Shown: in pieces, positions 7,332-15,271 of the stretch | Numbering within the stretch: the first letter of the stretch is position 1 | Layout of the letters: every line of letters starts with the position of its first letter | Assembly (NCBI GenBank): GCA_964230805.1 | Contig: CAXRIA010000010.1 | Location: 1 to 25,509, forward strand | Origin: Flavicella sp964230805 | GTDB taxonomy: Bacteria; Bacteroidota; Bacteroidia; Flavobacteriales; Flavobacteriaceae | Reading direction: 5' to 3' | Length of the DNA: 25,509 nt | The notes under the pieces: generated by a model | What the model saw: the letters and a program-made list of their open reading frames with translations, nothing else | Database searches by the model: none | Told to the model about the DNA's origin: nothing | Made by a program: the position numbers and the translations under genes

Positions 7332-7378
7332 GTTGCTGAAAAACGTTTTAAAAAAACATTTCTTGTAGTTAGCGGGTG

Positions 7379-7408
7379 CAAATATAGTCTTTTTTAACAC
7401 TACCACAA
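7379..7408 (-). promoter_or_regulatory. Promoter of tRNA-Asp
   Basis: On the minus strand: TTG (7406-7408), a 19-base spacer, TATATTTG (7379-7386). This is an exact match to TTG-N19-TANNTTTG, about 47 bases before the tRNA 5' end. Confidence 0.8.
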
Positions 7409-7554
7409 GCGGTTTCTTATTTTTTTGAAGACGATTACATCTCATTCCCATTTTCATCCACAATCTTTATATCTTTGATACCGTCAGGCTACACCATTCC
7501 AAAATTGAGAAAAATGCTTAAATTAGCCTACTCTAAACCTCTAAGACAAAATAT

Positions 7555-8169
7555 ATGCACATCGCCATCGCCGGAAATATTGGAGCTGGTAAAACCACAC
7601 TGACAGAACTATTAGCAAAACATTACGGTTGGGATTCTCATTTTGAATCTGTTGACGACAATCCTTACCTCGATGATTTTTACAGTGAAATGGAAAGATG
7701 GTCGTTCAATCTACAAGTGTTTTTCCTCAACAGTCGATTTGATCAGATTTTAAAAATTCAAAAAAGTGGCAAAAATATTGTTCAAGATCGTACAATCTAT
7801 GAAGATGCTAAAATTTTTGCACCCAACCTTCACGCCATGGGTTTGTTGACCAACCGCGATTTTAACAACTACAACACCCTGTTTGATTTGATGGAAAATT
7901 TAGTAACACCTCCGGATTTGCTTATTTATTTGAGAGCCGATATCAAAACATTGGTCGGTCAGATTCACAAACGTGGCAGAGCCTATGAAAATTCCATCAG
8001 CATTGATTATTTGAGCCGTTTGAACGAACGTTACGAAGCTTGGGCGTCTCAATACGACAAAGGAAAATTATTAATTGTCGATGTGGATACCCTAGACTTT
8101 GTAGAAAACCGAGAAGATTTAGGAACCATTATTGATCGCGTCGATGCGCAGATCAATGGTTTGTTTTAA
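7555..8169 (+). CDS. Deoxynucleoside kinase
   Basis: 204 residues, normal for bacterial dAdo/dGuo-type kinases. It phosphorylates deoxynucleosides for nucleotide salvage in the cytoplasm. The P-loop is GNIGAGKTT (residues 7-15). The ERS-like Q-D-R-T motif falls at 77-80 (DRTIYED), where the Arg and the following acidic residues contact substrate. The LID arginines are in KRGRAYEN (139-146). The early start MHIAIAGNIGAGK leaves no room for an extension. Flavobacteria usually carry one or more such kinases; purine deoxynucleosides are the likely substrates by family resemblance, but specificity cannot be read here. It is monocistronic, converging on the membrane pyrophosphatase with a shared bidirectional terminator. 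Confidence 0.92.
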   Translation: MHIAIAGNIGAGKTTLTELLAKHYGWDSHFESVDDNPYLDDFYSEMERWSFNLQVFFLNSRFDQILKIQKSGKNIVQDRTIYEDAKIFAPNLHAMGLLTNRDFNNYNTLFDLMENLVTPPDLLIYLRADIKTLVGQIHKRGRAYENSISIDYLSRLNERYEAWASQYDKGKLLIVDVDTLDFVENREDLGTIIDRVDAQINGLF

Positions 8170-8173
8170 AAAC

Positions 8174-8207
8174 AAAAAAGGCTTCTCAGGTGTGAGAAGC
8201 CTTTTTT
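8174..8207. terminator. Bidirectional terminator between dNK and hppA
   Basis: Perfect 15-bp stem (8174-8188 with 8193-8207, core GGCTTCTCA/TGAGAAGCC), GGTG loop, with A-run and T-run flanks. It serves both convergent genes. Confidence 0.9.
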
Positions 8208-8225
8208 AATTACATATTCAACTAT

Positions 8226-10511
8226 TTAAGAACTGATCTCCTTTTGAAGTTCTTTCTTTTCTTCACTTTCCAATACCAAAGAAATTTCTTGTCTCTCGAC
8301 TGTGTTTGATTTTTCAATCGATTCAACCTCAGGAACTACCATTTCAATGATCTCTTCTTGATTCAATTTTTCTTGGACGTAAGCTGCTACCTCACTATCA
8401 TTTGCAATACTCGGTGCAATCACCAAGGCAACCACCGACATCAATTTCAACAATATGTTCAATGACGGTCCAGAAGTATCCTTAAAAGGATCTCCTACTG
8501 TATCACCAACAACCGCTGCTTTGTGTGCGTCCGAACCTTTTCTTCCTTCTTCCTCAATGGTCTTTTTTGCATTGTCCCAGGCACCTCCTGCATTGGACTG
8601 AAAAATAGCCATCAATACACCACATGTCGTTACCCCTGCCAACAAACCACCGAGCATCTCAGGACCTCCAACAAAACCAACAGCTACAGGAACAATAATT
8701 GCCAACAATCCCGGAAATACCATCTCTTTGATAGAGGCTGTGGTCGAAATGGCAACACATTTGTCGTACTCTGCGACCCCATCAGCTGCATCAAAAATAG
8801 CTCTGTCTTCTTCAGAAGCCTTGCTCATATCCGAATCGTATTTACGCATGATCTCCAAAGCTGATTTTAAGGCAGGAATGTCTCGAAATTGACGTCGCAC
8901 TTCCTCAATCATAGCCATAGCTGCGCGCCCAACAGCATTCATAGACAAAGCGGAGAATACAAAAGGCAACATTCCTCCTATCAATAAACCAGCCATAATT
9001 TTAGGCTGTGAAACATCGATTCCATTGACTCCTGCAGTTTTCATAAAAGCCGCAAACAAGGCCAACGCCGTCAAAGCAGCTGAGGCAATGGCAAAACCTT
9101 TTCCAATTGCGGCTGTTGTATTCCCGACAGCATCCAATTTGTCTGTACGCTCGCGTACCTCACTCGGCAATTCTGCCATTTCAGCAATCCCACCAGCATT
9201 GTCAGAAATGGGACCGTAAGCATCCACTGCCAATTGAATACCAGTATTGGCCAACATCCCTACTGCTGCAATGGCAATCCCATACAACCCTGCATAATAA
9301 TGCGAAACAATAATGGCCGCTGCAATCAACAAAATAGGAATTGCCGTAGACATCATTCCCACTCCCAAACCTGCAATAATATTCGTTGCAGACCCCGTTT
9401 CCGATTGGGCAATAATTGATTTGACGGGTTTGGTTCCAGTACCTGTATAATATTCCGTCGCTTTACCCACAGCCAAACCGGCTACCAAACCAGCAATCGT
9501 AGCTTTAAAAACACCGACAGCTCCAAAAGGCAATCCAGCAACCTCTGCTGGAATCATGGCTGTAATGATAAAATAAGAAGCAATTAACATCAGTCCCGCA
9601 GAACCAAACTCACCGATATTCAAAGCTTTGTGCGGAGAACCACCGTCTTTTACTTTTACAAAAAACGTCCCGATAATAGACATTACAATTCCTACGGCAG
9701 CCAATACCAACGGCAAATAAACGGCCCCCAAGCCATTGTAATCCGGAGTCACAATCAAAGCACCCAACACCATGGTACCGATAATAGACCCTACATAAGA
9801 CTCAAACAAATCGGCTCCCATACCCGCAACATCTCCTACATTGTCTCCAACATTATCGGCGATGGTTGCTGGATTCAGCGGGTGGTCTTCTGGAATTCCA
9901 GCTTCCACCTTTCCTACGAGGTCGGCCCCGACATCGGCAGCTTTGGTGTAAATCCCGCCACCTACACGGGCAAATAAGGCAATAGAAGAAGCCCCTAATG
10001 AAAATCCGGAAAGCACGTTTAAAACTTCTTGGACTCCCCAACCTTGAGCACTGTAAATCATAAACAATCCACTCAGTCCTAAAACACCCAAACCAACAAC
10101 ACCAAGTCCCATGACAGCCCCTCCTGCAAAGGCTACTTCCAAGGCTTTTCCTAGTGACTTACGCGCGGCATGGGTGGTTCTTACATTTGCTTTGGTAGCA
10201 ACTTTCATCCCTATAAAACCTGCCAAAGCTGAACAGATAGCTCCTACGATAAAAGAGACCGCAACAATTCCGTTGGAATTTTCTTCCGAAGCGCCTTTGA
10301 AATAAAGTAAAATAGCAACGGCTGCTACAAATATGGACAATATTTTATACTCTGCCTTCAAAAATGACATGGCGCCGTCTGCAATATTTTTGGCGATTCT
10401 CGCCATTTTTTCATTTCCTTCTTCTTGTTTCGAAACCCATGTGTTTTTCACAAACACAAAAGCCAACGCCAGCACCCCAAAGACGGGTAGATAATTTACA
10501 ATTAATTCCAT
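8226..10511 (-). CDS. hppA: K+-dependent ion-translocating membrane pyrophosphatase
   Basis: Integral membrane enzyme coupling PPi hydrolysis to Na+ and/or H+ export. The 761 residues comprise about 16 transmembrane helices. The substrate-site motif is GGGIYTKAADVGADLVGKVEAGIPEDHP with DNVGDNVGDVAGMGADLF (residues 184-236). GNTTAAIGKG (463-472) has Ala467 and Gly470, the signature of K+-dependent enzymes (K+-independent ones have Lys and Thr). The C-terminal catalytic motif is VVGDTVGDPFKDTSGPSLN (667-685). The gating Glu237 lies in FESYVGS, the arrangement of Na+-transporting enzymes rather than the GSYAES of plant H+ pumps; flavobacterial H+-type enzymes may share it, so the ion is left open. 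A charged tail of about 60 residues (702-761) after the last helix is unusual. The soluble pyrophosphatase gene lies upstream on the same strand but is separated by a terminator. Confidence 0.96.
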   Translation of the reverse strand: MELIVNYLPVFGVLALAFVFVKNTWVSKQEEGNEKMARIAKNIADGAMSFLKAEYKILSIFVAAVAILLYFKGASEENSNGIVAVSFIVGAICSALAGFIGMKVATKANVRTTHAARKSLGKALEVAFAGGAVMGLGVVGLGVLGLSGLFMIYSAQGWGVQEVLNVLSGFSLGASSIALFARVGGGIYTKAADVGADLVGKVEAGIPEDHPLNPATIADNVGDNVGDVAGMGADLFESYVGSIIGTMVLGALIVTPDYNGLGAVYLPLVLAAVGIVMSIIGTFFVKVKDGGSPHKALNIGEFGSAGLMLIASYFIITAMIPAEVAGLPFGAVGVFKATIAGLVAGLAVGKATEYYTGTGTKPVKSIIAQSETGSATNIIAGLGVGMMSTAIPILLIAAAIIVSHYYAGLYGIAIAAVGMLANTGIQLAVDAYGPISDNAGGIAEMAELPSEVRERTDKLDAVGNTTAAIGKGFAIASAALTALALFAAFMKTAGVNGIDVSQPKIMAGLLIGGMLPFVFSALSMNAVGRAAMAMIEEVRRQFRDIPALKSALEIMRKYDSDMSKASEEDRAIFDAADGVAEYDKCVAISTTASIKEMVFPGLLAIIVPVAVGFVGGPEMLGGLLAGVTTCGVLMAIFQSNAGGAWDNAKKTIEEEGRKGSDAHKAAVVGDTVGDPFKDTSGPSLNILLKLMSVVALVIAPSIANDSEVAAYVQEKLNQEEIIEMVVPEVESIEKSNTVERQEISLVLESEEKKELQKEISS

Positions 10512-10586
10512 TTGTAATAATTTTTAGTTTAAGTTTTTAAATATTTGGTTAAAATATGCCCCCTAAAATAGAAAATTATTACAGAC

Positions 10587-10627
10587 AAAAAAAACACCGT
10601 GTCTAAATTCATAAACACGGTGTTTTT
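10587..10627 (-). terminator. Terminator of ppa
   Basis: Perfect 13-bp stem (10590-10602 with 10615-10627, core ACACCGTGT/ACACGGTGT) with T8 on the minus strand. It lies 20 bases beyond the ppa stop and separates ppa from hppA. Confidence 0.88.
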
Positions 10628-10646
10628 ATCGAAAAGGAAAATTCGT

Positions 10647-11174
10647 TTAGATACTAAAATCTCCTCTTTTTTTATGTTCGCTTTCTTCGTAGCGCTTCAA
10701 ACATTTAACATAAATTTCTCGAGCTTCTTCAGCATTTCCCCATCCTCCTACATCTACTTTCTTTTCTTCCAAATCTTTGTATACCTGAAAAAAGTGTTCA
10801 ATTTCTTTCAATCGATGTGGATTCAAATCAGCAATGTCTTTTTTATTATTCCAAATAGGGTCTGACACAGGAACACAAATTATTTTTTCATCAGGGCCTT
10901 TTTCATCTGCCATATGAAACACACCAATAGGTCGCACTTCTACCACCGTCATTGGGTAGGTTGGCTGATGTCCCAACACCAAAACATCCAATGGATCTTT
11001 ATCCAATGCCAATGTTTGTGGCACAAAACCATAATCTCCTGGATACATCATTGAAGAAAACAACATTCTATCAAATCTAATTTTCTGCAAATCGAAATCA
11101 AACTCGTATTTGTTTCTACTTCCCTTTGGTATTTCTATCAACACATCAAAGGTTTTTACATCATTTCCACTCAT
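10647..11174 (-). CDS. ppa: Soluble inorganic pyrophosphatase, family I
   Basis: 175 residues, the size of bacterial family I enzymes; it hydrolyses cytoplasmic PPi to two Pi. Against E. coli PPase the active site is complete: E14 and K17 (IEIPKGSRNKYE), Y44 and Y48 (YPGDYGF), the metal-binding D58, D60 and D63 (LDKDPLDV), D90 and D95 with K97 (MADEKGPDEK), and Y132-K133 (VYKDLE). The E. coli LDGDP motif reads LDKDP here, a conservative change outside the ligands. It has its own -7 element (TATTTTTG, 11210-11217) and terminator, so it is expressed separately from the neighbouring hppA. Confidence 0.96.
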   Translation of the reverse strand: MSGNDVKTFDVLIEIPKGSRNKYEFDFDLQKIRFDRMLFSSMMYPGDYGFVPQTLALDKDPLDVLVLGHQPTYPMTVVEVRPIGVFHMADEKGPDEKIICVPVSDPIWNNKKDIADLNPHRLKEIEHFFQVYKDLEEKKVDVGGWGNAEEAREIYVKCLKRYEESEHKKRGDFSI

Positions 11175-11209
11175 ATTCTTTTATTCTATAATTACTTCTT
11201 AAATTTTAG

Positions 11210-11217
11210 CAAAAATA
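11210..11217 (-). promoter_or_regulatory. Promoter -7 element of ppa
   Basis: TATTTTTG on the minus strand, an exact TANNTTTG, 35 bases before the ppa ATG. No TTG is found at the -33 spacing. Confidence 0.5.
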
Positions 11218-11331
11218 CTCAATTTTGATAGCACGCTTTACTTCTTAAAAATTATTTACTCCAACGTTTTCTTAATTTTCCTCAGGCGGAAAAACCACCT
11301 TTCTAATCAGAACAATATTGACCATTTTCAG

Positions 11332-11363
11332 AAAAAAACCCTTTCAATTAAGAAAGGGCTTTT
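11332..11363 (-). terminator. Terminator of pdhB
   Basis: Stem CCCTTTC (11339-11345) with GAAAGGG (11352-11358), extended past one mismatch by an A/T-run pairing. A T7 tract follows on the minus strand, 21 bases past the pdhB stop. Confidence 0.75.
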
Positions 11364-11384
11364 CGTATGATTTACAAATTTGTC

Positions 11385-12365
11385 TTATTTCACGTACAAT
11401 ACTTCTTTGACCTCTTTGATCACATCTTTGTAATCTGGCAACCATTCTTCCAATAATACTGGAGAGAAAGGTGCAGGGGTATCTGCGGTATTGATTCGTT
11501 TGACAGGTGCATCTAAGAAATCAAATGCTTTTTCCTGTACTTGATAGGTAATTTCTGTCGAAATATTTCCATACGGCCAAGCCTCTTCCAAAATCACCAA
11601 ACGATTTGTTTTCTTCACAGAAGCAATCACCGTATCAATATCAAGTGGTCGAATTGTTCTCAAGTCAATAATCTCCACAGAAATGCCTTCTTTCGCTAAT
11701 TCGTCCGCAGCTTTATAGGCCTCTTTGATTATTTTTCCAAAAGAAACAACTGTTACATCTGTTCCGGCACGTTTTACATCTGCTACTCCTAACGGAATGA
11801 TGTACTCTCCTTCAGGCACTTCACCTTTGTCACCATACATCTGCTCTGATTCCATAAAAATAACGGGATCATCATCTCGAATCGAAGCTTTTAACAAACC
11901 TTTCGCGTCGTATGGATTGGAAGGTACTACGACTTTCAAACCTGGAGTATTGGCAAACCAGTTTTCAAAAGCTTGTGAGTGCGTTGCTCCCAACTGACCT
12001 GCAGATGCAGTAGGACCTCTAAACACAATAGGACAAGGAAATTGACCTCCGGACATTTGTCGAATTTTGGCAGCGTTGTTGATAATTTGATCAATCCCTA
12101 CCAACGCAAAGTTAAACGTCATGTATTCTACAATAGGTCGGTTACCCGTCATCGTAGAACCTACAGCAATTCCGCCAAAACCGAGCTCCGCAATAGGTGC
12201 ATCGATTACGCGCTTTTCACCAAACTCATCTAACATTCCTTTTGATGCCTTATAGGCTCCATTGTATTCGGCAACCTCTTCACCAATCAAATATACGCTT
12301 TCATCCAAACGCATTTCTTCACTCATGGCTTCACAAATTGCTTCTCTAAATTGTATTGTCTTCAT
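11385..12365 (-). CDS. pdhB: Pyruvate dehydrogenase E1 component, beta subunit
   Basis: Beta subunit of the alpha2-beta2 E1 enzyme, which decarboxylates pyruvate with thiamine diphosphate and passes the acetyl group to E2. 326 residues start at ATG 12363-12365 (MKTIQFREAICEAMSEEM). An in-frame upstream ATG (12416) is rejected because it lies upstream of the promoter's -7 element. The N-terminal pyrimidine-binding domain includes LIGEEVAEYNGAYKASKGM, the catalytic Glu in IGEEV, and DAPIAELGFGGIAVG. The transketolase C-terminal domain includes VSFGKIIKEAY and DLRTIRPLD, with EEAWPYG near the end. Neither E1 alpha nor E2 is adjacent. A pdhB placed apart from them, divergent from etfBA, fits flavobacterial genomes as I recall them. 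A 2-oxoisovalerate dehydrogenase beta subunit is the alternative, less likely. Confidence 0.93.
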   Translation of the reverse strand: MKTIQFREAICEAMSEEMRLDESVYLIGEEVAEYNGAYKASKGMLDEFGEKRVIDAPIAELGFGGIAVGSTMTGNRPIVEYMTFNFALVGIDQIINNAAKIRQMSGGQFPCPIVFRGPTASAGQLGATHSQAFENWFANTPGLKVVVPSNPYDAKGLLKASIRDDDPVIFMESEQMYGDKGEVPEGEYIIPLGVADVKRAGTDVTVVSFGKIIKEAYKAADELAKEGISVEIIDLRTIRPLDIDTVIASVKKTNRLVILEEAWPYGNISTEITYQVQEKAFDFLDAPVKRINTADTPAPFSPVLLEEWLPDYKDVIKEVKEVLYVK

Positions 12366-12387
12366 TGTCGTGTTCTTTATCAGGCAA

Positions 12388-12417
12388 CAAAAATAAGGAT
12401 TTTCCCAGCATAACAAA
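12388..12417 (-). promoter_or_regulatory. Promoter of pdhB
   Basis: On the minus strand: TTTG (12414-12417), an 18-base spacer, TATTTTTG (12388-12395). It lies 22 bases before ATG 12365 and decides the start site. Confidence 0.7.
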
Positions 12418-12668
12418 CACTTCCCGCCAAAAAAATTAAGTTTTTAAATCCCTTTTTTACAAAGCCAAATTCCCCCTGAGGTAACAGTCTCGCTTTTTCT
12501 TCACTTTTTCATGTCTTTTTGAAAAAAACATATTTCCGAGAAAACGAATAACCCGCAGTATTTCAGATATCTAAAAATAAATATTTTACTGTGCATGCAT
12601 AGTTTTTTTGCAAAAAAAGTAGTAACTTGCCCCTTTCAAATTAACCGTAAAAAGTCACAACAAATACG
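12418..12668. other. Divergent pdhB/etfB intergenic region
   Basis: About 250 bases with no gene. It contains a perfect 16-bp palindrome of T7-GC-A7 at 12603-12618, and TGCATGCA at 12592-12599. The etfB promoter must be here. TAACTTG at 12623-12629 resembles the -7 element with one base missing, but I could not place a -33 TTG, so no promoter is called. Confidence 0.4.
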
Positions 12669-13415
12669 ATGAAAATTCTTGTGTGTATCAGTCATGTTCC
12701 AGACACGACTTCGAAAATAAATTTCACAGCAGACAAAGCTGAATTTGACACCAACGGTGTTCAATACATTATCAATCCATACGATGAATTTGTATTGGCA
12801 AAAGCCATGCATCTGAAAGAGGAATTAGGCGCAAGCATTACCGTTATCAATGTCGGAACTGCCGAAACTGAATCTTCTTTACGCAAAGCCATGGCAATTG
12901 GCGCAGACGAGGCTATTCGTATCGATGCCACTGCACAAGATGGTTTTTTTGTCGCGCAACAAATTGCTGAGGTTGCACGCACCAACGCATACGATTTAAT
13001 CTTTGCAGGTCGTGAATCCATTGATTACAATGGAGGAATGGTTCCAGGAATTCTAGCCACCTTACTCGACTACAATTTTATCAATGCTTGTATTGGACTC
13101 GAGATCGCAGACACAACCGCTACTGCGCAAAGAGAGATTGATGGAGGTTCTGAAACGCTGCAAGCACAATTTCCATTGGTCATTGCAGGTCAAAAAGGTC
13201 TAACAGAAGAAAAGGATTTAAGAATCCCAAACATGCGCGGGATCATGATGGCGCGTAAAAAACCTTTGACAGTCAAAGAACCTGCCGATCTTGCCAGTAA
13301 AACAGGGGCGAAAGGATTTGAAAAACCGCAAGAAAATGCTGCATGTAAAATAGTGGCTGCGGATGATATCGATGGCTTGATTGATTTATTACACAACGAA
13401 GCCAAAGTAATTTAA
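12669..13415 (+). CDS. etfB: Electron transfer flavoprotein, beta subunit
   Basis: 248 residues, standard length. Beta subunit of the cytoplasmic ETF heterodimer, which collects electrons from acyl-CoA and other dehydrogenases and passes them to ETF:quinone oxidoreductase. Typical features are the N-terminal MKILVCISHVPDTTSKI, the NPYDEFVLAKA segment, RKAMAIGADEAIRI, and the AMP-site loop FAGRESIDYNGGMVPGILA. The C-terminal signature region is FPLVIAGQKGLTEEKDLRIPNMRGIMMARKK, containing the partner-recognition loop. etfA follows after 58 bases on the same strand; the gap can form a bulged hairpin (about 13424-13458) with no T-run, so the two are likely one transcript. Confidence 0.95.
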   Translation: MKILVCISHVPDTTSKINFTADKAEFDTNGVQYIINPYDEFVLAKAMHLKEELGASITVINVGTAETESSLRKAMAIGADEAIRIDATAQDGFFVAQQIAEVARTNAYDLIFAGRESIDYNGGMVPGILATLLDYNFINACIGLEIADTTATAQREIDGGSETLQAQFPLVIAGQKGLTEEKDLRIPNMRGIMMARKKPLTVKEPADLASKTGAKGFEKPQENAACKIVAADDIDGLIDLLHNEAKVI

Positions 13416-13473
13416 CAACTATTTTTTGAGGCGCTCGTCTTTATGAGAAGACTCAAAACCTAAAACGAATAAA

Positions 13474-14436
13474 ATGTCTGTACTTGTTTTTGCCGAAGTA
13501 TCGGAAGGAAAATTTAAAAAAAATGCTTTAGAAGTCGTTTCTTATGGAAAGAAGCTCGCGGAAGAATTGGGAACTGAACTGACCGCTTTTAGCATTAATG
13601 CCGAGGCGCCTACTGAACTTGCTTCTTATGGCGCTGATAAAATTATAACCATCACTGAAAGTGCTTTGACTTCTTTTGACGCCAAAGCCATTGCTTCAAT
13701 TGCGGCACAAATTGTCCAAAAAGAAAACACAAAAGTTCTCATTGTTGACTCCAGCGCAAACGGTGCCTACCTCGCCCCTCTCATCGCGGGTAAAATTGCT
13801 GCAGGATACGCTTCCAACGTTGTTGAGCTACCCATTTCCACAGAACCTTTTGTAGTGAAAAGGAAAGCTTTTTCAAACAAAGCCTTCCAAAACACGGAAA
13901 TCAATACCGACGTTAAAATTATCGGTTTGGCGAAAAATACATTTGGTGTTTTTGAAAATGAAGGAAAAGGCGCGTTAGAAGACTTCTCTCCAGAGCTTTC
14001 AGATACTGGAATCGTATCTGTATCCGTTCAACAGGCTTCTGGAAAAATAAGCATTGCCGATGCGGAAATTGTGGTTTCTGGTGGGAGAGGTTTAAAAGGA
14101 CCTGAAAACTGGGGATTGATAGAAGATTTAGCAGAGGTTTTAAACGCTGCAACCGCTTGTTCAAAACCGGTTTCTGATTTGGGATGGAGACCACACAGCG
14201 AGCATGTAGGACAAACAGGAAAACCGGTTGCCTCTAACCTTTACATTGCTATCGGAGTTTCTGGAGCCATCCAACATGTTGCCGGAATCAATGCTTCCAA
14301 AGTAAAAGTAGTCATCAATACAGACCCAGAAGCACCCTTTTTCAAAGTGGCCGATTATGGAATTGTAGGAGATGCTTTTGAGGTAGTCCCACAACTGATT
14401 CAAAAGTTACAAGATTTTAAGTCTCAAAACTCATAA
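13474..14436 (+). CDS. etfA: Electron transfer flavoprotein, alpha subunit
   Basis: 320 residues, normal for bacterial EtfA. It binds the FAD of the ETF heterodimer. The FAD domain carries SGGRG (202-206), the VGQTGK loop (245-250), the family signature LYIAIGVSGAIQH (256-268), NTDP (282-285) and DYGIVGD (294-300). The signature normally ends GM but reads GI here (residues 271-272), a mild substitution. The N-terminal domain (1-185) is the typical lower-similarity half. It is second in the etfBA pair and is followed 93 bases later by the DUF151 nuclease gene, with a 9-bp hairpin in the gap. Confidence 0.95.
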   Translation: MSVLVFAEVSEGKFKKNALEVVSYGKKLAEELGTELTAFSINAEAPTELASYGADKIITITESALTSFDAKAIASIAAQIVQKENTKVLIVDSSANGAYLAPLIAGKIAAGYASNVVELPISTEPFVVKRKAFSNKAFQNTEINTDVKIIGLAKNTFGVFENEGKGALEDFSPELSDTGIVSVSVQQASGKISIADAEIVVSGGRGLKGPENWGLIEDLAEVLNAATACSKPVSDLGWRPHSEHVGQTGKPVASNLYIAIGVSGAIQHVAGINASKVKVVINTDPEAPFFKVADYGIVGDAFEVVPQLIQKLQDFKSQNS

Positions 14437-14469
14437 ATTTTACTAAATTGTACCCAAAGTTCAATGCGC

Positions 14470-14499
14470 TCCGTGAAAAAAATACCAAGCTTTCACGGA
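14470..14499. repeat. Inverted repeat between etfA and the nuclease gene
   Basis: TCCGTGAAA (14470-14478) and TTTCACGGA (14491-14499) form a perfect 9-bp stem with a 12-base loop. There is no T-run after it, so it is not a standard terminator. It could be a processing or stability hairpin or a protein-binding dyad. Confidence 0.5.
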
Positions 14500-14529
14500 A
14501 ATACTAATCATGGGTGATACGAAAAAATT

Positions 14530-15135
14530 ATGGGATTGATTCAATTAGATATTAAAGGCATTTCTTACAGTCAAACACAGAGTGGCGCCTATGCACTTGT
14601 TTTGATTGAAGAACAAGGAAACCGTACCTTACCCATTATTATTGGTGCTTTTGAAGCCCAGTCTATTGCTATTGCACTCGAAAAAGAGATCAAACCTCCA
14701 CGTCCTCTAACACACGATTTATTTTTGACGTTTTCTGAGCGCTTTCAAATCACAATTTCTAAAGTTATCATACACAAACTTGTAGACGGTGTCTTCTTCT
14801 CGAGCTTGGTTTGTGAGAGAAATGGCACAGAAGAAATTATTGATGCACGAACTTCTGACGCAATAGCACTCGCAATCAGATTCAACGCACCCATTTTCAC
14901 CTATGAAACTATTTTAGACAGCGCAGGAATTTATCTAAAATTAGACCCAGAAGAAAAAGGTGACATGGAGGAATTCGAAATTGAAGATCTTTTTGAAAAA
15001 ACCATAGATCACGCACCCGTTAATCCTCTAGAAAATTTAAGCTTAAAAGACCTTACCATTGCTTTACAAAAAGCGGTTGATCAAGAGGATTACGAAGCCG
15101 CTGCTCTGTTGAGAGATGAAATTAGCAAGAGGTAA
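14530..15135 (+). CDS. Bifunctional nuclease family protein (DUF151 + UVR motif)
   Basis: 201 residues in two parts. Residues 1-135 are a DUF151 (BFN) domain with the typical ALVLIEEQGNRTLPIIIGAFEAQSIAIALE stretch, TRPLTHDLF-like PRPLTHDLF (54-62), and IIDARTSDAIALAIRFNAPIF. Residues about 168-201 form a UvrB/UvrC-type UVR motif (LTIALQKAVDQEDYEAAALLRDEIS). Plant BFN1 showed DNase and RNase activity; in bacteria the role is not established, and the UVR motif suggests protein-protein contact. This two-domain form is common in Bacteroidota. It is downstream of etfBA and upstream of thyA, which has its own promoter. Confidence 0.85.
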   Translation: MGLIQLDIKGISYSQTQSGAYALVLIEEQGNRTLPIIIGAFEAQSIAIALEKEIKPPRPLTHDLFLTFSERFQITISKVIIHKLVDGVFFSSLVCERNGTEEIIDARTSDAIALAIRFNAPIFTYETILDSAGIYLKLDPEEKGDMEEFEIEDLFEKTIDHAPVNPLENLSLKDLTIALQKAVDQEDYEAAALLRDEISKR

Positions 15136-15223
15136 TTTCAAGGTGCTAGCAACAGCTTCAACAACTGTTAATTACTTTTTTAAAATATCCGGTTTGAGCA
15201 CAAAAATAAAAAAACAGTTTTCT

Positions 15224-15231
15224 TATTTTTG
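15224..15231 (+). promoter_or_regulatory. Promoter -7 element of thyA-folA
   Basis: TATTTTTG, an exact TANNTTTG. A TTTG lies at 15193-15196 but the 27-base spacing is too long. Its position favours the thyA start at 15272, since a start at 15245 would leave only a few leader bases. Confidence 0.5.
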
Positions 15232-15271
15232 TCTGGATTGACCCATGACCAAAGTCAAAATACAGCCAAAA

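Noticed and set aside
7248..7463. 71-codon minus-strand open frame over the tRNA
   Set aside because: It translates through tRNA-Asp and its promoter; the part ending GRGFESRPDRSK is the well-known artefact of reading a tRNA T-arm.
8523..10305. Several plus-strand open frames opposite hppA
   Set aside because: They are shadows of the strongly biased hppA codons, with no start context or homology.
12366..12416. Longer N-terminus for PdhB from ATG 12416
   Set aside because: This ATG lies upstream of the -7 promoter element, and the extra residues do not resemble E1 beta proteins.
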